Positions 10,428-23,193 are shown, counted from the first letter of the stretch. The stretch is 64,000 nucleotides of DNA from Syngnathus acus (GCF_901709675.1 NC_051089.1:19156008-19220007); one strand, 5' to 3'. Notes: generated by a model from the sequence alone, not told the origin. Translations and numbers: made by a program.

Positions 10428-11332
10428 AGTCAAGTCCTTAAATAGGTCAAGTCAAGTCCAAGTCAAGTCACCTTATTATTGCAATTTTACCCGCAGAATT
10501 TGATCTTAGTAACGTGAAAAGACAAGATATAAGTACTTTTAAGTAACCATCATTGTCCAATGTGTCTAACCTGTTTAAAAAATATGACAATAATTTGGAT
10601 TTGCACTGTAATTACTGATATTCAGTAAAATACACCATGGAATCAAACAAAAAAGAAATTACCTGATACAATGATTGACAGCTAAATCTAAACAAATGAA
10701 CGTCTGCCGACAGTGTCTGACACATTTGAGTTGCAAATATGAAAAAATAATCTGAAAAAAATCTGAAAGAAGAAACACATTAAAGAGCATTAGAAACATT
10801 TTATGTTTCATCTGTAACATCTGGAGACACCAGAGCTCTATAAACTTCAAACGGACAAAGTTTGAAGTTGTCGTCTGGCTGTCTGAAATGTTTCTGTTGC
10901 ATATCTTGCACTGTGCTGTTCGTCTTTTGCCTCGCGGTACCGCTCCCGCTGACATGTTTGTGCATGTCTGATATAAAGGGGCGTGATTCTCCAATAAACA
11001 CGTTAGGTAGGTAGAGAGGGCACGACTGATTGATTGACAGGGTAGCGATCCAATCATGACAACGCCATTCTCAGCCTGCGCTCCTACCGTGTTATCGATA
11101 TTACTTTTTTAAATGTATTATTAATTTTATATTCAAACTGAAAACATAAACTAAATAACACTGAAGTCATTCAAGTCATCGTGTCTCAAGTCAAGTCAAG
11201 TCCCGAGTCTTTAACTTCCAAGTCCAAGTCGAGTCTCAAGTTTTTTTATTTTTGTCAAGTCACAAGTCATCAAAACAGCGACTCAAGTCGACTCGAGTCC
11301 AAGTCACAGTGACTCGAGTCCCCATCTCTGGC
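10428..11332 (-). mobile_element. hAT element nested in BEL (BED-finger remnant)
   Basis: The right end, read on the minus strand, is CAGAGATGGGGACTCGAGTC followed by repeated gacttg/gactcgag motifs. Related gtcaagtcaagtcc motifs lie at 10440-10475 on the left, but the exact left terminus is lost. A minus-strand frame (about 10800-11060) reads CKICNRNISDSQTTTSNF, which matches the BED-type zinc finger at the N-terminus of hAT transposases. The catalytic region is missing. It sits between the last integrase codons (11333-11435) and the 3' UTR of the BEL. Confidence 0.75.
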
Positions 11333-11435
11333 TTTTACCAACAGGAAGATCTTGCTGATGGGCCGTAAGAGCTGGTTGGTTCTAGTTTGCAATCTCACAG
11401 AACGAACAAGGCCCTTGGAATCTGCTATGGCTTCC
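11333..11435 (-). pseudogene. BEL integrase C-terminal tail
   Basis: This short minus-strand piece between two hATs reads GLVRSVRLQTRTNQLLRP, the conserved end of the domain that follows the integrase core in BEL/Pao polyproteins. It continues the frame that stops at 13687 on the other side of the hAT, so the hAT split the coding sequence here. Confidence 0.85.
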
Positions 11436-13686
11436 AGGGCTGTGGACTCGGACTCGGGGACTCGGTCGGACTCGGTCATTTTTGCCGGACTCGGACTCGG
11501 ACTCGGTGCTGATTTTGACCGAGTCCGACAATAAAAAAAATACGTTCAATTTTATTTTCATCATGCTGCTGAGAATGCGCGTAGGAATACTGTCCACAAC
11601 CCTGCTACGGTTATTTAATGTTTTGGTTGCCCTGGTTACAGAGGTGTTGCTACACTAAAGGGAGGGGAGATTGTGTCTGTAGCAACGCTGATTAGCTAAA
11701 GAATGTAGTGTGGTGTAAATTAGCACTCAACCAGCTGTTCGTCTCCTATTGTTGGCTGACTCGTCCGCGAGTGAGATCAGATAACTTGAATTGCCGCTTT
11801 CCTGTAGAACAATGCAACTAAACCTTTGCTAGACTTTATCTACTTAGTAAATTAACACACAATAACAATAAGTAACTTGTCCTAAACACTTAAACAAACA
11901 TTGAGTAAATATGGGATAACTTGTACGCAACTACTTCAAACTGTATATAACGCTTGACAAAGAAAAACAGTTCTGACCAACAACAATCTATGAACCAAAT
12001 CAGAACACTTCGCCTATGCAAATATGCTCTGCTCATTGTTGGTGAAGGCCTCTTACAGGAACAAAAACACACACACATAACAAAAGGACAGTAAGGACTC
12101 GGAGACAGATGGCTGACAGGGAACAAAAGGCATCTCTGTCACTAAAGAGGAAGAATTTAAATAACAACCCGCGACGGGGAGATTAAAATCAAGACTCTTG
12201 CCATCAAGGACACCGACGGGGGGCATGACAGTGAGGCGGTCAAGAATGTCATCAACGCCGTCATCAAGGATTTTGACCTGCATGTCCTCTCCATCGTCGT
12301 CGATAACGCAGCGACCATGAGCAAAGCCGTGCGGCTCATCAATGAGGACGACGAAGATGCTGATGATACTGAAAACGAAATGGATGAGGACGAGGGGGGC
12401 GTCAATCTGGACGACGAGGTCCAGTTTGAGAAGTTCGCTGGGATTCAGGATGCCGATTTTCGAATGATTCATCACATGCGCTGTGTTATTCACACGCTGC
12501 AACTGGCAATTCGTGACGGATTGAAGGCGGAGCATGTCATGAAACTACTGGATAAAGTCCGACGGGTGGTGAAGAGACTACGGACCCCCAATCTGCTTGC
12601 TGTCCTCCGTCGTCGAGGAGGTCTTCTCCCTGTCGTCGATGTGCCCACCCGTTGGGGAAGCACCTACCTCATGACAAAACGGCTCCTTCATCTACGAGAG
12701 CATGTCCAGGACTTGGCGGCTGCTTCTCCGGAACTTCTCCTTAACGAGTCAGAATGGAAGAAGCTTGAGACCTTGGCCACGGTCCTCAAGATGCCATACG
12801 ATGTCACGGTCAAGCTCCAGTCGGCCTCAATCACCCCCGGCAGCTTTCTCAAGGAGTGGTCGGCCTTGAAGGCAGCGTTGCGCAAGCAGCCCCTTCTGGC
12901 TTCACCAATCGCCAATTCAATGGAGCAACGAGAGGACAAGCTCTTCGACAATGATTTTTTTCTGGCAGCCGTCTTCGTCGATGCGCGTTACCGCATTCTC
13001 CTCAGCGAAGAGCAGATGGAGCGCGCCAAGAATGGCCTCCGTGCCGTTGTGAGGCGAATCCGGTCTCGTACCCACCAGCACCTGGAGGGGCCGTCGATGG
13101 AGGCCGAGGTTGATGGCTCCACATCGACGGAGGAGGATGAGTTTGAAAAAGAACTTGACAGCATTGAGCGCCGCCAGCGTTTGTCGGCCGCCACCTCGCC
13201 AACCGACATAGATGAAGAAATTGGGGCAATGTTGGCACTTGGTCGAATGAAAGAGAGCCCATTTGTTACAGCTGATCGTTATCCGTCCGGCCTCAAGGCA
13301 GCGACTCGGACACTAACAGCAATGCCAATCAGCCAAGTCAGCGTAGAGCGCCTGTTTTCCGGTCTCAAGTTTATCATGTCTGATCAGCGCGGCGCGATGA
13401 AGGCTGACTTGGTTGAGGCGATTTTGTTCCTAAGAACAAACTCAAGTCGTTGAATTGAAACTTGAAAGTATCTGTTTATTGTATTTCGTTTATATGTTTA
13501 ATAAAGAGAAAGCCATCACAAAACTGTTGTAATTATTTAGATTTTGATCTAAATTAGCCTTGAATAAAGACTAAGCAGTCACATGAATTAAAAAAAAAAA
13601 TGGACAGCCGGACTCGGACTCGTGGTCAAGAGGCCGGACTCGGACTCGGACTCGGTGCAAAAATCCGACCGAGTCCACAGCCCTGG
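11436..13686 (+). mobile_element. hAT transposon nested in BEL integrase
   Basis: Inverted terminal repeats, AGGGCTGTGGACTCGG at the left and CCGAGTCCACAGCCCT at the right, are followed inward on both sides by repeated gactcgg. The flanks read ggcttcca on the left and ggtttcca on the right, an 8-bp target duplication with one mismatch (its edge is uncertain by 1-2 bases). The 2.25-kb element carries the C-terminal two thirds of a transposase (12161-13453). The sequence from 11530 to 12160 has no matching N-terminal frame. Confidence 0.9.
12161..13453 (+). pseudogene. hAT transposase, N-terminally truncated
   Basis: The frame is open from after a stop at 12158-12160 to TGA at 13451-13453. The first internal ATG is at 12317. 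Landmarks of hAT transposases are visible in order: VVDNAATMSKAV near 12295 (around the second catalytic Asp), the acidic DEDDxxD-like linker, CVIHTLQLA near 12485, TRWGSTYLM near 12650, and the C-terminal dimerisation block SVERLFSGLKFIMSDQR near 13345. The BED zinc finger and first catalytic Asp are missing. Its GC content is clearly higher than the flanking DNA. The frame itself has no stops, which points to fairly recent loss of function. Confidence 0.9.
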
Positions 13687-14065
13687 TTTCCACCCAACAT
13701 GGAAAGAACCTGGTGGCTTCGATTACTCTTCCGATCACCCATGAGCCTCGCGGTGCTGTAGGATCAGCTATCACACCAATGTCTCCCACACCAAAGTTGG
13801 GCCTGATGCGGGACCATTTGGATCGTTCTTGCATGAGTGGAACATATTCCCGTATCCACCGTGTCCAGAAAAGAGCTGCGATATACTGTGTTTGCTGCCA
13901 CCGCCTACGGGCATACAAGTCTTCCTGTTTGAATGTTCCTGGTGGAAGCACGGGCTGGACCTTTAGCTGCAGTAGGTGATTAGGCATCAGTGGTTCCAAG
14001 TCATTAGGGTCACTGGAAACGGTTGTCAAAGGACGGCTGTTCAGGATGGATTCAACCTTGCACAT
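13687..14065 (-). pseudogene. BEL integrase C-terminal domain
   Basis: It reads CKVESILNSRPLTTVS, then a RW-QTQYI-ALFWTRW-REYVPLMQ pattern and VIGRVIEATRF, the domain that follows the catalytic core in BEL/Pao integrases. It joins the core piece upstream through a single-base frameshift near 14055. It is cut at 13687 by the hAT and continues at 11333-11435. Confidence 0.9.
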
Positions 14066-15323
14066 CAGTTACTAAACCTTCATCATCCAAAGACTGCTGG
14101 TTTGTGATGGAGGATAATATCCTTTTCACCATTCTTATTATGCGCTCCCAGATGCCTCCATGGTGTGCACCGGCTGGAGGATTGAACGTCCACTTGACAC
14201 CTTTCTGGATAAGACTACGCTCAATTTGATCCATGTTCCATCGTTTCAGTGCTTCCCGTAGCTCCTTTTCAGAAGAGATCAAATTAGTTCCATTGTCCGA
14301 CCTTAATTCTTTCACTTGGCCTCTTCTGGCTATGAAGCGCCTAAATGCATTCACGCAAGAGTCTGTATCCATTGAGTGTGCTACTTCCAAATGGACTGCT
14401 CTAGTAGTCAGGCAAGTAAATAGCACGCCATAACGTTTTGCCATGCCACGCCCTCTTCTCACCTCTATTGGTCCAAAGTAATCCACTCCAACATGTGAGA
14501 ATGGAGGGAGGTCAGGAGTCAAACGATCAATTGGCAGATCGGCCATCTTTTGTTCACCTGCACGTGCAAAGTTCCTTCTGCAGGGGACACGATTGTTCAC
14601 AATTTCCCTTGCAAGAGAATTTGCACAAGGAATCCAATATTTCTGCCTTAAACTTGCCAAGATGTGATTTCTGCCACAATGGCCAACTTGCTGATGAATG
14701 TGTTGAAGCAGAAGCTCTGAAACGTGATGCCTTTTAGGCAAGATAGCTGGATGTTTCGGTACCTCTGGCATAGCCATCCTGCTCAGGCGACCACCAACCC
14801 TCAATGAGCCATGGTCAAGGACTGGGTCCAGTCTGAAGATGGAGCTTTTCCGGTTGACATTCCTTCCGTTCTGCAAGCATGCCTGTAGAAATCCTTGATT
14901 TTGGCAGATCTTCACAATGGCTTCTTCTGCCTCTTCCAGGTCTTGAACAGAGAGTGTCTTAGGGCCAGCCATGTCTGCCTTTAAGGCCCCCTTTCTTTTG
15001 AGAACACATTGTGTGAGCAAACTCTTCAGCTTCAGGAACCAGGCAACGGCTCTTCTGAGTTTATTCCAAGTGGAGAAGTAATTCAGCAACACACTAGTTG
15101 GATCATGGTGACTGGCTAACGTGGCATGTACTTGAACTTCTCTTCTCAACTCTGAGTCATCTGGAGGAATAGCAAGGTCGACAGGCACGTTGGGCCAGTG
15201 CTGGGTTAATCTTTCAAGAATTTGGGACCATTGATCCAGTTGTTGCTTTTCAGAAAGTCTGCAGTTTTTAATCCGCGTGACGCATAGTCTGCTGGGTTCA
15301 ATTTTCCAGGAATGTGTTTCCAC
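14052..15323 (-). pseudogene. BEL integrase zinc finger and core
   Basis: This 423-codon stretch holds the H2C2 zinc-binding region (HQQVGHCGRNHILASLRQKY, with its second Cys pair decayed to VPCRRN) and the rve-type core. The core has its first Asp in GVDYFGPIEV, the second in LRSDNGTN and the Glu in HHGGIWERIIR. It would insert element cDNA into the genome. A frameshift near 15215 separates it from RNase H and another near 14055 from the C-terminal domain. Confidence 0.92.
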
Positions 15324-16164
15324 TGTGATACATCAGACCTGCTTCTGATTGCATTTACACGATTCGCAACGAACGTGTGAAATCGTCTATTGTCATTCTT
15401 TATGTATTTCAACACAGTCGTACTGTCTGTCCAAAACACGGATGGTTCCAGGTCCATTTTTAATTCATCTACGAGCATCCGTTCTACACGAACTGCCAGC
15501 ACTGCAGCAGTCAGCTCCAGACGTGGGATTGTCATAAATTTCAACGGTTCCCCATCACAAACTTCACATGTACCTGCTCCTTACTGCTGACCAACCTCAG
15601 ATACGTCACCATGCCATATCCTACTTCACTTGCATCGCAAAAGTGGTGCAATTGTGCATGTTCAACTTTTCCAAAGTTCTTCGGTTTGAAACTGTGGGTG
15701 ATGTTGAAGGCTGTGAGAGCCCTAAGGCTATGCAGCCAACATTTCCAGGATTGTGCATGAGTGTTCGGTATGTCTTCGTCCCAGGTAAGGTTCAGCCTGC
15801 AAAGTTCCTGCAGCAGATGTTTTGCTGGAAAGGTCACTGGGGCAAGAAATCCTAGCAGGTCATAGATTGAACTAACCGTGGACAGGATGCCTCGCCTGGT
15901 GCATGGTTGCTCTTTGAGAGCCACGTGGAATTTGAAGACATCATCTTCTACACTCCAGTGCACACCAAGGGCCCTTTCTAGTGGCAGGTCGTCCAGGTCC
16001 AAGTCCTTCACTCCCTTAGCCATTTCGCATTCAGGAATGTGGACCAGGACGTTTCGGCTGTTACTGGACCACTTGGTGAGATTGAAACCTCCTGCTGCGC
16101 ACAGAGCTTTCAACTCCTTGCACAGTTGAATGGCATCGGTCTCTGTATCCACGGACTTCAGCAA
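15206..16164 (-). pseudogene. BEL RT fingers/RNase H region
   Basis: It begins just after the polymerase active site, whose YVDD box is coded at about 16165-16180 in this frame, and continues with GGFNLTKWSSNS and GILSTVSSIYDLLGFLAPV, typical of Pao-type RT. RNase H follows with PRLELTAAVLAVRVERM, WTDSTTVLKYI and LNPADYASRG. A frameshift at about 15543 splits RT from RNase H. RNase H would remove the RNA template during reverse transcription. Confidence 0.9.
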
Positions 16165-16168
16165 ATCA

Positions 16169-16654
16169 TCAACATAAAAGGTTGTTGAGGACTGTGTTCA
16201 CTGCTTCAGCTGAAAAGCTGCCTTTGTTTTCCTCAGCTGTCCTCTTTAAGGCATAACTGGCACAACTGGCTGATGATGTTGCTCCGAAGATATGCACTGT
16301 CATCCTGTATTCCATGAGAGGCTGAGACGTGTTGCCATCCTCCCACCACAAGAAGCGCAAAAAGTCAACATGCTCTGGTGGTATCTTCACCTGATAATAC
16401 ATCTTCTCTACATCTGCCAGTATGGCTACATTCCCATGACAGAAACATAGCAGGACACCAATTCAGGAGTTTGTAAGATTTGGGCCCTTCAAGAGTTCAT
16501 TGTTGAGAGATGTTCCTTGGTAAGATGCGGAGCAATCAAAAACCACTTGCAAGTTTCCTTTTTTGGGGATGACGTACTCCATGGTGGGGTATGTACCAGC
16601 CTTTGCCATTCTGTATTGATTCTTCCTGTTTGGGTACGTGTTCAGCATGTCCAC
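16169..16654 (-). pseudogene. BEL RT palm with internal stop
   Basis: It reads [20 protein letters not shown], an in-frame TGA at about 16463-16465, then NVAILADVEKMYYQVKIPP, which contains the first catalytic Asp (ADVEKMY). It ends just before the YVDD box because of a one-base frameshift near 16178. The two halves around the TGA share one frame, so a single substitution accounts for the break. Confidence 0.9.
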
Positions 16655-17252
16655 ATTTCAACATGATGTTCATGAACAATGCGTGTTCTTCCCTAAAAAT
16701 AGTGTTCCTTCCAAACTTGCGCCTCAAAGGCTCAGTCCGCTGCTCTGCCATCATACGGTTGTTGGGCATTCTGGGATGTCCTTTAAATGGCAGCGGCAAT
16801 TGATAGTGTCCATCTTGTACTTTGACTGAGGTATTCATTATGTTTAGAAATCTCAGATCCTCTTGAGACATTTCGTCCTTTTCATATGCACTCTCCGGAA
16901 AGTCATGGTTGAGTTGCTGCACCAGAAGGTCACGTACAATTTCCACAGAAATCCGATTGGTGTAAACATATGGCTTGCCTTGCTTACTCAGACTTGTGTG
17001 CTCATCATGGAGGAGACCACTGACAACCCAGCCCAGCAGGGTTTTGGTTGCAAAAGGCCCATTGCCGTTGCTATTAATCACCCTCCATGGCTCAATGAGT
17101 TTGGGCACATTTGTTCCAATCAAGAGATTGATGTCAGCATCAATGGTAGGCAGAAATACATCCTTCAAGTGTGGCCATTTCTTCAAATCCTTCTGCTTTG
17201 GTATGTGGTCTTTGCTGACTGGAATTTCTTTCTGTGTGTAAACATCAGGCAA
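16600..17252 (-). pseudogene. BEL protease-to-RT connecting region
   Basis: It reads INLLIGTNVPKLIEPWRV and then GPFATKTLLGWVVSG, the conserved Pao segment between protease and RT. The frame goes off near 16600, where the RT sequence continues one base out. It is separated from gag-protease by a frameshift around the poly(T) tract at about 17317-17329. Confidence 0.9.
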
Positions 17253-17287
17253 TCCATAGAAAATTTTCCCTTCCAGACTGCTTACTT

Positions 17288-19642
17288 CTAAGCCGCTGAC
17301 GACGATGCTGTCGGTGTTTTTTTTTTTTTACCCATAGTTCGCAAAAGGATCCTGTGATTTCTTCCTCTTGCATTTAGTCGTCGTCTGAGACGCTCAGTGC
17401 AAAATGTGGCGGAGCTGCCTGGATCAAGGAATGCGTACATCTGGACAACATGGTTGGAATTACTCAGCTTCACTTGAACGGGTACAATAGCTAATGTGCA
17501 GTGATCGTCACTAGATCCAATGCTTCCTTTTTCCAGTGAGACCAATCTATTTATTGCCATTTCAGATCCACTGGGGTTCCCCTTGTGGTCTGTGATTCCA
17601 TCAGCTGTCCTTTGAATATGCAGCATGTCTGGATGCCTTTTAGAACACACAGAATAAGTACGGCGCCGTATACAAGCTTTGCTCAAGTGGCCCTTTACCA
17701 AACAGCCAAAACAGACACCTTTTCTCTTCAATATTTCAACACGTTCTTCATGTGTCTTAGAGAGCAACTCTTTACATGAAGTCAATGAATGCGTTTCATT
17801 ACAAATTGCACAACTGCTTGTAACACGAGACTTGTTATTAGCAGATTGTTGCTTGGGGACATCACTTTTGGCAGAGGTGGAAGTATTTGCCACAGCAGTT
17901 ACAAAACTACCTTTGCTTTTAAATGGAAGCTTGGAATCTGATGTGGGTTTAGGTTGCAAGAACTTCTTTATGGAAAGTGGCTGTTGGATGTCACCAAAGA
18001 GAGGATCTTGCATGATCCTGCCATGTCTTTCAATAAAGATAACCAGGTCAGAAAAGGTAGCCTTGGTTTGTCTCCGCTCCATGATGTCAAATGCTCTTGA
18101 CCGCCATCTTTCCCTCAACTTAATAAGAAGCTTTGAGACAAGAAGCCTCAGGTTAGAGGGTAGACTAAACTCCTCCATATCTTGCAGACTTCGAAACAGG
18201 TTGCAGCATGCTCGAAGGAAGCGTGCATAACTGTACAATGCCTTTCCGTCTTCTGCCTTAATGGTGCTCCAGTTCATGGCTTTCTCCATGTACGAATTAG
18301 TGAGCTTTATCTTGTCACCATAATGGTACTCCAGCAATTGTTTAGCCTCTGCATACCCATCACCAGCACTCATATGCAAACAGCTTCTCACCAGTTCTTT
18401 TGATTGGCCAGAAGTGTATTGCTCCAGGTAATACAAGCGGTCTTGATTACTTATGGCCTTATTTTCAATTCCATGCACGAATGCTTGCATAAAAGGCCTA
18501 AAGTTCAAAAGTTTCCCATCAAAAACAGGTGTATCCCTAGTGGGAAGCAAAGATAACCGCTGTTGCTGCATAAAGATGTTTGCAATGTCACTTAAACCGC
18601 TATTTGTAATTGGCTGTGCAGAGTGTGAGGTTAGATTAGCTGCTGCAGTCATGAGGGCAGGGGTGGCTACTACCACAGTGGGAGCAGAGGTAGCTGCTAC
18701 TATATTGGGAGTGGAAGCAGCAGCTGTAGGAATGGAAGGGGCTGCTACACCGGCTGTTATGGAGGTGGCAGCTGTAGTCTGAGGTTGCTTAGAAGGTAAT
18801 TGGTAGGGGAATTGGGTTTGTCTTTGTGCTGTAAGCATTTGAAGAGGAGTCTTGGGGACAGTATATATATTTGCATATTCAATTGAAATCTCCGGTTCTA
18901 TACAAGTTTCCTTTACATTTTTTCCATGTGCCTCCAGGTAAGAATCCATGCTATCCATGGGTTCTGATCGACAAACAGAGCCTCCTTTTATTTCTATTTG
19001 TTTTTCATAATTCTCCAAAACTTTCACTTTTGCTTTTGCTGCAGCAATGTCAATTTCTATGGCGCTCTGTTCTATTTCACCTTGCAGTTGCATCCTTTGC
19101 AGCTCAAGAGCGTGTTTTTTCTTAAGCCCAGCAGCACGTTCCAGAAGAGCTGCCTTTTCTGCTTTAACCTTTACACGAGCTGATGACAGTGATGATGCCC
19201 CTGATTTAGAAGAACTCCCTGACTTTCTGGATGTATTAGAAGCACTGTCCATAGGGGTGATAACAGGTAATGGCTGAGACAAACTGCCTTTGAATGTCTG
19301 TGCATTTTCAAGAAAATATAAGAAAGACTTCTTTTTTGGTTCATACCATTGGACATGATCATCTTGCCTTTCATAACCAGCCAACATGTCTTGCACCAAC
19401 ACATGAGCTTTGTCAAATTCATCCAGTGCGTCAATAAGATCTTTAATGCCTTTGTCCATATCAGCAACGCTGGCATTATCCATAAATTGCGTTAACTCAT
19501 TTTGTTTTCTTGTGCAAAAACTCAGTTTTCCCTTTCGGGTTGCAATGTGCTGCCTCAACAGCTGTTCAGCCATGATTTGCACATTGACATCATCTGTGTG
19601 AGAATCAGCAACTTCAACTTCAGGTGACTCAGACCGAGACAT
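17288..19642 (-). pseudogene. BEL Gag and protease
   Basis: One long frame, open as far as 19711; the most likely start is the ATG at 19642 (MSRSESPEVEV), with an in-frame ATG at 19711 as the alternative. The N-terminal part has a coiled-coil-like charged region, then an Ala/Thr/Pro-rich linker and a Pao Gag domain (FDGKLLNFRPFMQAFVHGIE). A CCHC-type cluster follows (CAICNETHSLTSC, CFGCLVKGHLSKAC). The protease is recognised by YAFLDPGSSATFC, where the Asp in LDPGS is the likely catalytic residue. The last codons (MGKKKKT) run into a poly(T)/poly(A) tract where the frame slips. This is the longest intact frame of the window. Confidence 0.92.
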
Positions 19643-19835
19643 CTTCAAACAATTTCGATTAAAGTGATGATAACACCGGAAATTCCATTTCAATGCAAGG
19701 CTGTGTGCCAAAATCCAGTATATCCAAGTGTGTGGCTACACACAATTCAAATAAATCCACATTCCATTGTCAAACAAATCCTATTTCAAGTTGAGTTTCC
19801 ATGTTTTAAGCACTTCATGATAGTTTTTTACTTAA

Positions 19836-20810
<975 letters not shown>

Positions 20811-21013
20811 GAAATAATAAGAATTTATCATGATTATGATTATTATTCTTGTCTACTCTTCTTTTTCCAGTTATTGTTATTATTTATTAATATTCAATTC
20901 AATATTTGTATTATTATTTACTATGATTCTCTGATTCTCATAATAATTTATGTCATTTGTTCATACAGCTCTTTTTTTTCTCTTGGATTATCTGTATATG
21001 TCACCAGTATTTA
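20811..21013 (+). mobile_element. L1-like LINE 3' fragment, right half
   Basis: It starts with the second copy of the gaaat duplication and reads tcatgattatgattattatt ... ctcttggattatctgta. This is the reverse complement of the tail at 50288-50510. It continues the half at 9531-9690. Confidence 0.72.
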
Positions 21014-21385
21014 GGGTTGCCACCTGGGTCTGACAAAAATCCTGTAAATTTTGACCATTGAATTGACCTTTTTGTTTGTAAACAATGGCGCCCTTCGCCC
21101 ATCCAACCCAAGATAAAAGTCACCTTTCGACGCTGCAATTGTTTAGCTCTAATTAGTAAAAATGACACTTACTAGTTATTTGTTTAGTTAATTGCATTAT
21201 TTAGTAATAGCAGGCCTTTATTATTTTGGTTCATTTTCAACAGTTTTTTGTTGTGGACACCTGGGGGCAGTATTGGGGGGGAGGTGGAATAAACAATTCT
21301 GTTCTGTTTGCTTATGTGGAATAAAAACAAGTAACGTAATTATTCACAGTCCGTAAGAATAACCAAATGGAGCAATGTAATGTCC
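21014..21385. other. Intergenic, nothing recognised
   Basis: AT-rich sequence. The segment agggttgccacctgg at about 21010 could be a DNA-transposon end, but no partner end or target duplication was seen. Confidence 0.3.
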
Positions 21386-21610
21386 CTAGAGAGTGGCGTG
21401 TGCTTTGCTTGTGCTTGCCTGTGCCTCTGCTGCTTGCTGCTCTTGGCTGGGTTCGATTTTGACGTTTTTTTTAGACTTGGCGTGATCATCTAATGCGGTT
21501 TTATCTTCATATTTGAGGATAATTTTCACTGGGCACAGGGAGCATCTATCATAAAATGGATTGCCTGGGTATGGTCTGAGCCACATGGTGTATTTCTTCT
21601 GTTTTAACAT
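21386..21610 (-). pseudogene. BED-like zinc-finger remnant of a hAT transposase
   Basis: A 74-residue frame reads WLRPYPGNPFYDRCSLCPVK followed by ALDDHAKSKKN. The spacing C-x2-C then H-x4-KK resembles the zinc finger at the N-terminus of several hAT-related transposases. No catalytic part follows. The assignment is by motif shape only. Confidence 0.45.
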
Positions 21611-21814
21611 TGTGTTATTGCTTTGTCATTGTTAAAACATGTCGAGCGTTTATATTTTTTCTTTACTGGCCTGTCATCACCTCTGTAGCACCCTCGTCAT
21701 TTGGCTCTCTACCCATTTTCACAATAAAATGTCACTCTTTTTAGTCAGTGGATCCTTTCCTTTCTGTCTCTCCTTATCCTACACACTCTCCGTTTCCACC
21801 TCACCATTCCGAAT

Positions 21815-22140
21815 AAGCAGCCATGATATGAATGTGTGGTGTGGGTGTAGTGTAAGCGTGTGCTGGAGATTTATTGCAAGCATAAGGTAAAAGATAAGTA
21901 CATAAACATAAAAATAAATTAAACACATAATAACCGTCAACAATAGCAGCATAAATGACAATGAAGAGAGGGAGAGAAGAAAGTATGGCGAGGGACTTTA
22001 CAATATGGTGTTGTCTTCTGTAATGATAACAATAGCAATAAGAGTATAATGTATAATACGTACATGTTATATCAATAATATGTTTTAATTATATTAGTAA
22101 GAATGGTATATTCTAAAAATAGAATAGAGGCCAGTTCGCT
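21815..22140. repeat. Unclassified interspersed repeat R1, copy 1
   Basis: It shares with 40115-40410 a 300-bp body (ttattgcaagcataaggtaa, agaatggtatat) in the same orientation. Its right end (ggccagttcgcttcaccctc) and the following CT-rich tail recur at 43097-43262. Read on the minus strand it contains gcttgcaataaa, like a retroelement 3' end. No protein is encoded. Confidence 0.7.
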
Positions 22141-22203
22141 TCACCCTCATCCCTGCCTTGCTTCCTATTTCTTTGAGTGTGTGTTTCCTTATATTTCCTC
22201 CTT

Positions 22204-22336
22204 TCTTTCTCTCTCACTCTCACACTCTCAAACTCTCACACTCTCACACTCACTCACTCTCACTCACTCTCACTCACTCACTCACTCACTCACTCACTCA
22301 CTCACTCACTCACTCACTCACTCACTCACTCACTCA

Positions 22337-22388
<52 letters not shown>
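22204..22388 (+). repeat. (CACT)n then (CT)n microsatellite
   Basis: About 130 bp of ctca/cact units is followed by about 50 bp of pure ct dinucleotides. It gives open frames of Ser/Leu/His repeats that are artefacts. It sits at the right end of repeat R1, as the CT tract at 43170-43262 does. Confidence 0.95.
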
Positions 22389-22390
<2 letters not shown>

Positions 22391-22729
22391 GTATTTTATT
22401 TTTATTCTTATATTTTATAAAAAGTTTGAAAAATTTCATGGCATTAAAAAAAGAAATGGAGGGGAAGCGACAGTAAACTAGGCCAAAATACTTATGTCAG
22501 GGAGTAACGCACGTCAATTTGTGGTTTAACCAAATTTTGCGGTGTATACAGTGTTCCCTCACGGGTGACATGTTCCATTATCGACAATGAGTGAATTTCA
22601 ACAAAGTGGAGTTTGACTTTTGGTTTTTGTTTATCTATTTTTATGACACACCAATGTTTCACTGTACAGTAGTTGGGAATCACTGATCTCGAGCAAATAT
22701 TTGAGTACTAGTTTGATGAAATGCTGTTG
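22389..22729. other. Intergenic, nothing recognised
   Basis: AT-rich non-coding sequence between the CT microsatellite and the 234-bp tandem duplication. Confidence 0.35.
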
Positions 22730-23193
22730 CATTTGCTGTTGTTACTACAGTGATTTAAAAAAAAAAAAATGAAGCGAACACAATCTTTAGAGTTTAACTC
22801 CAAGTTAAGCAAATGGGACAGACAGCAGGTGGAGATAATCTGTCAAGGAATGTTTTTTCAACTCAGCTGGCAACAGACCATTGTCCTCATCTTTCGCTTA
22901 TCGCAGAATAGTTTTAGTAACATGATGCTATCCGCATTCTTATCTACAAAAGTAGCTCAGGTAGCATTTGCTGTTGTTACTACAGTGATTAAAAAAAAAA
23001 AATGAAGCGAACACAATCTTTAGAGTTTAACTCCAAGTTGAGCAAATGGGACAGACAGCAGGTGGAGATAATCTGTCAAGGAATGTTTTTTCAACTCAGC
23101 TGGCAACATTGTCCTCATCTTTCGCTTATCGCAGAATAGTTTTAGTAACATGATGCTATCCGCATTCTTATCTACAAAAGTAGCTCAGGTAGC
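22730..23193 (+). repeat. 234-bp tandem duplication
   Basis: Two adjacent units start with gcatttgctgttgttactac at 22730 and 22964. They are nearly identical, with small differences in the poly(A) run and a 4-bp deletion (agac) after ggcaac in the second unit. Each has a short frame beginning MKRTQSLEFNSKL that I do not recognise. Confidence 0.92.

Noticed and set aside
10440-11330. Satellite array made of gtcaagtc/gactcgag
   Set aside because: The motifs are confined to the subterminal regions of one hAT and have no regular period.
22103-22481. Ser/Leu-rich open frames of about 100 codons
   Set aside because: They come from the CACT and CT microsatellites; the same happens at 43087-43606.
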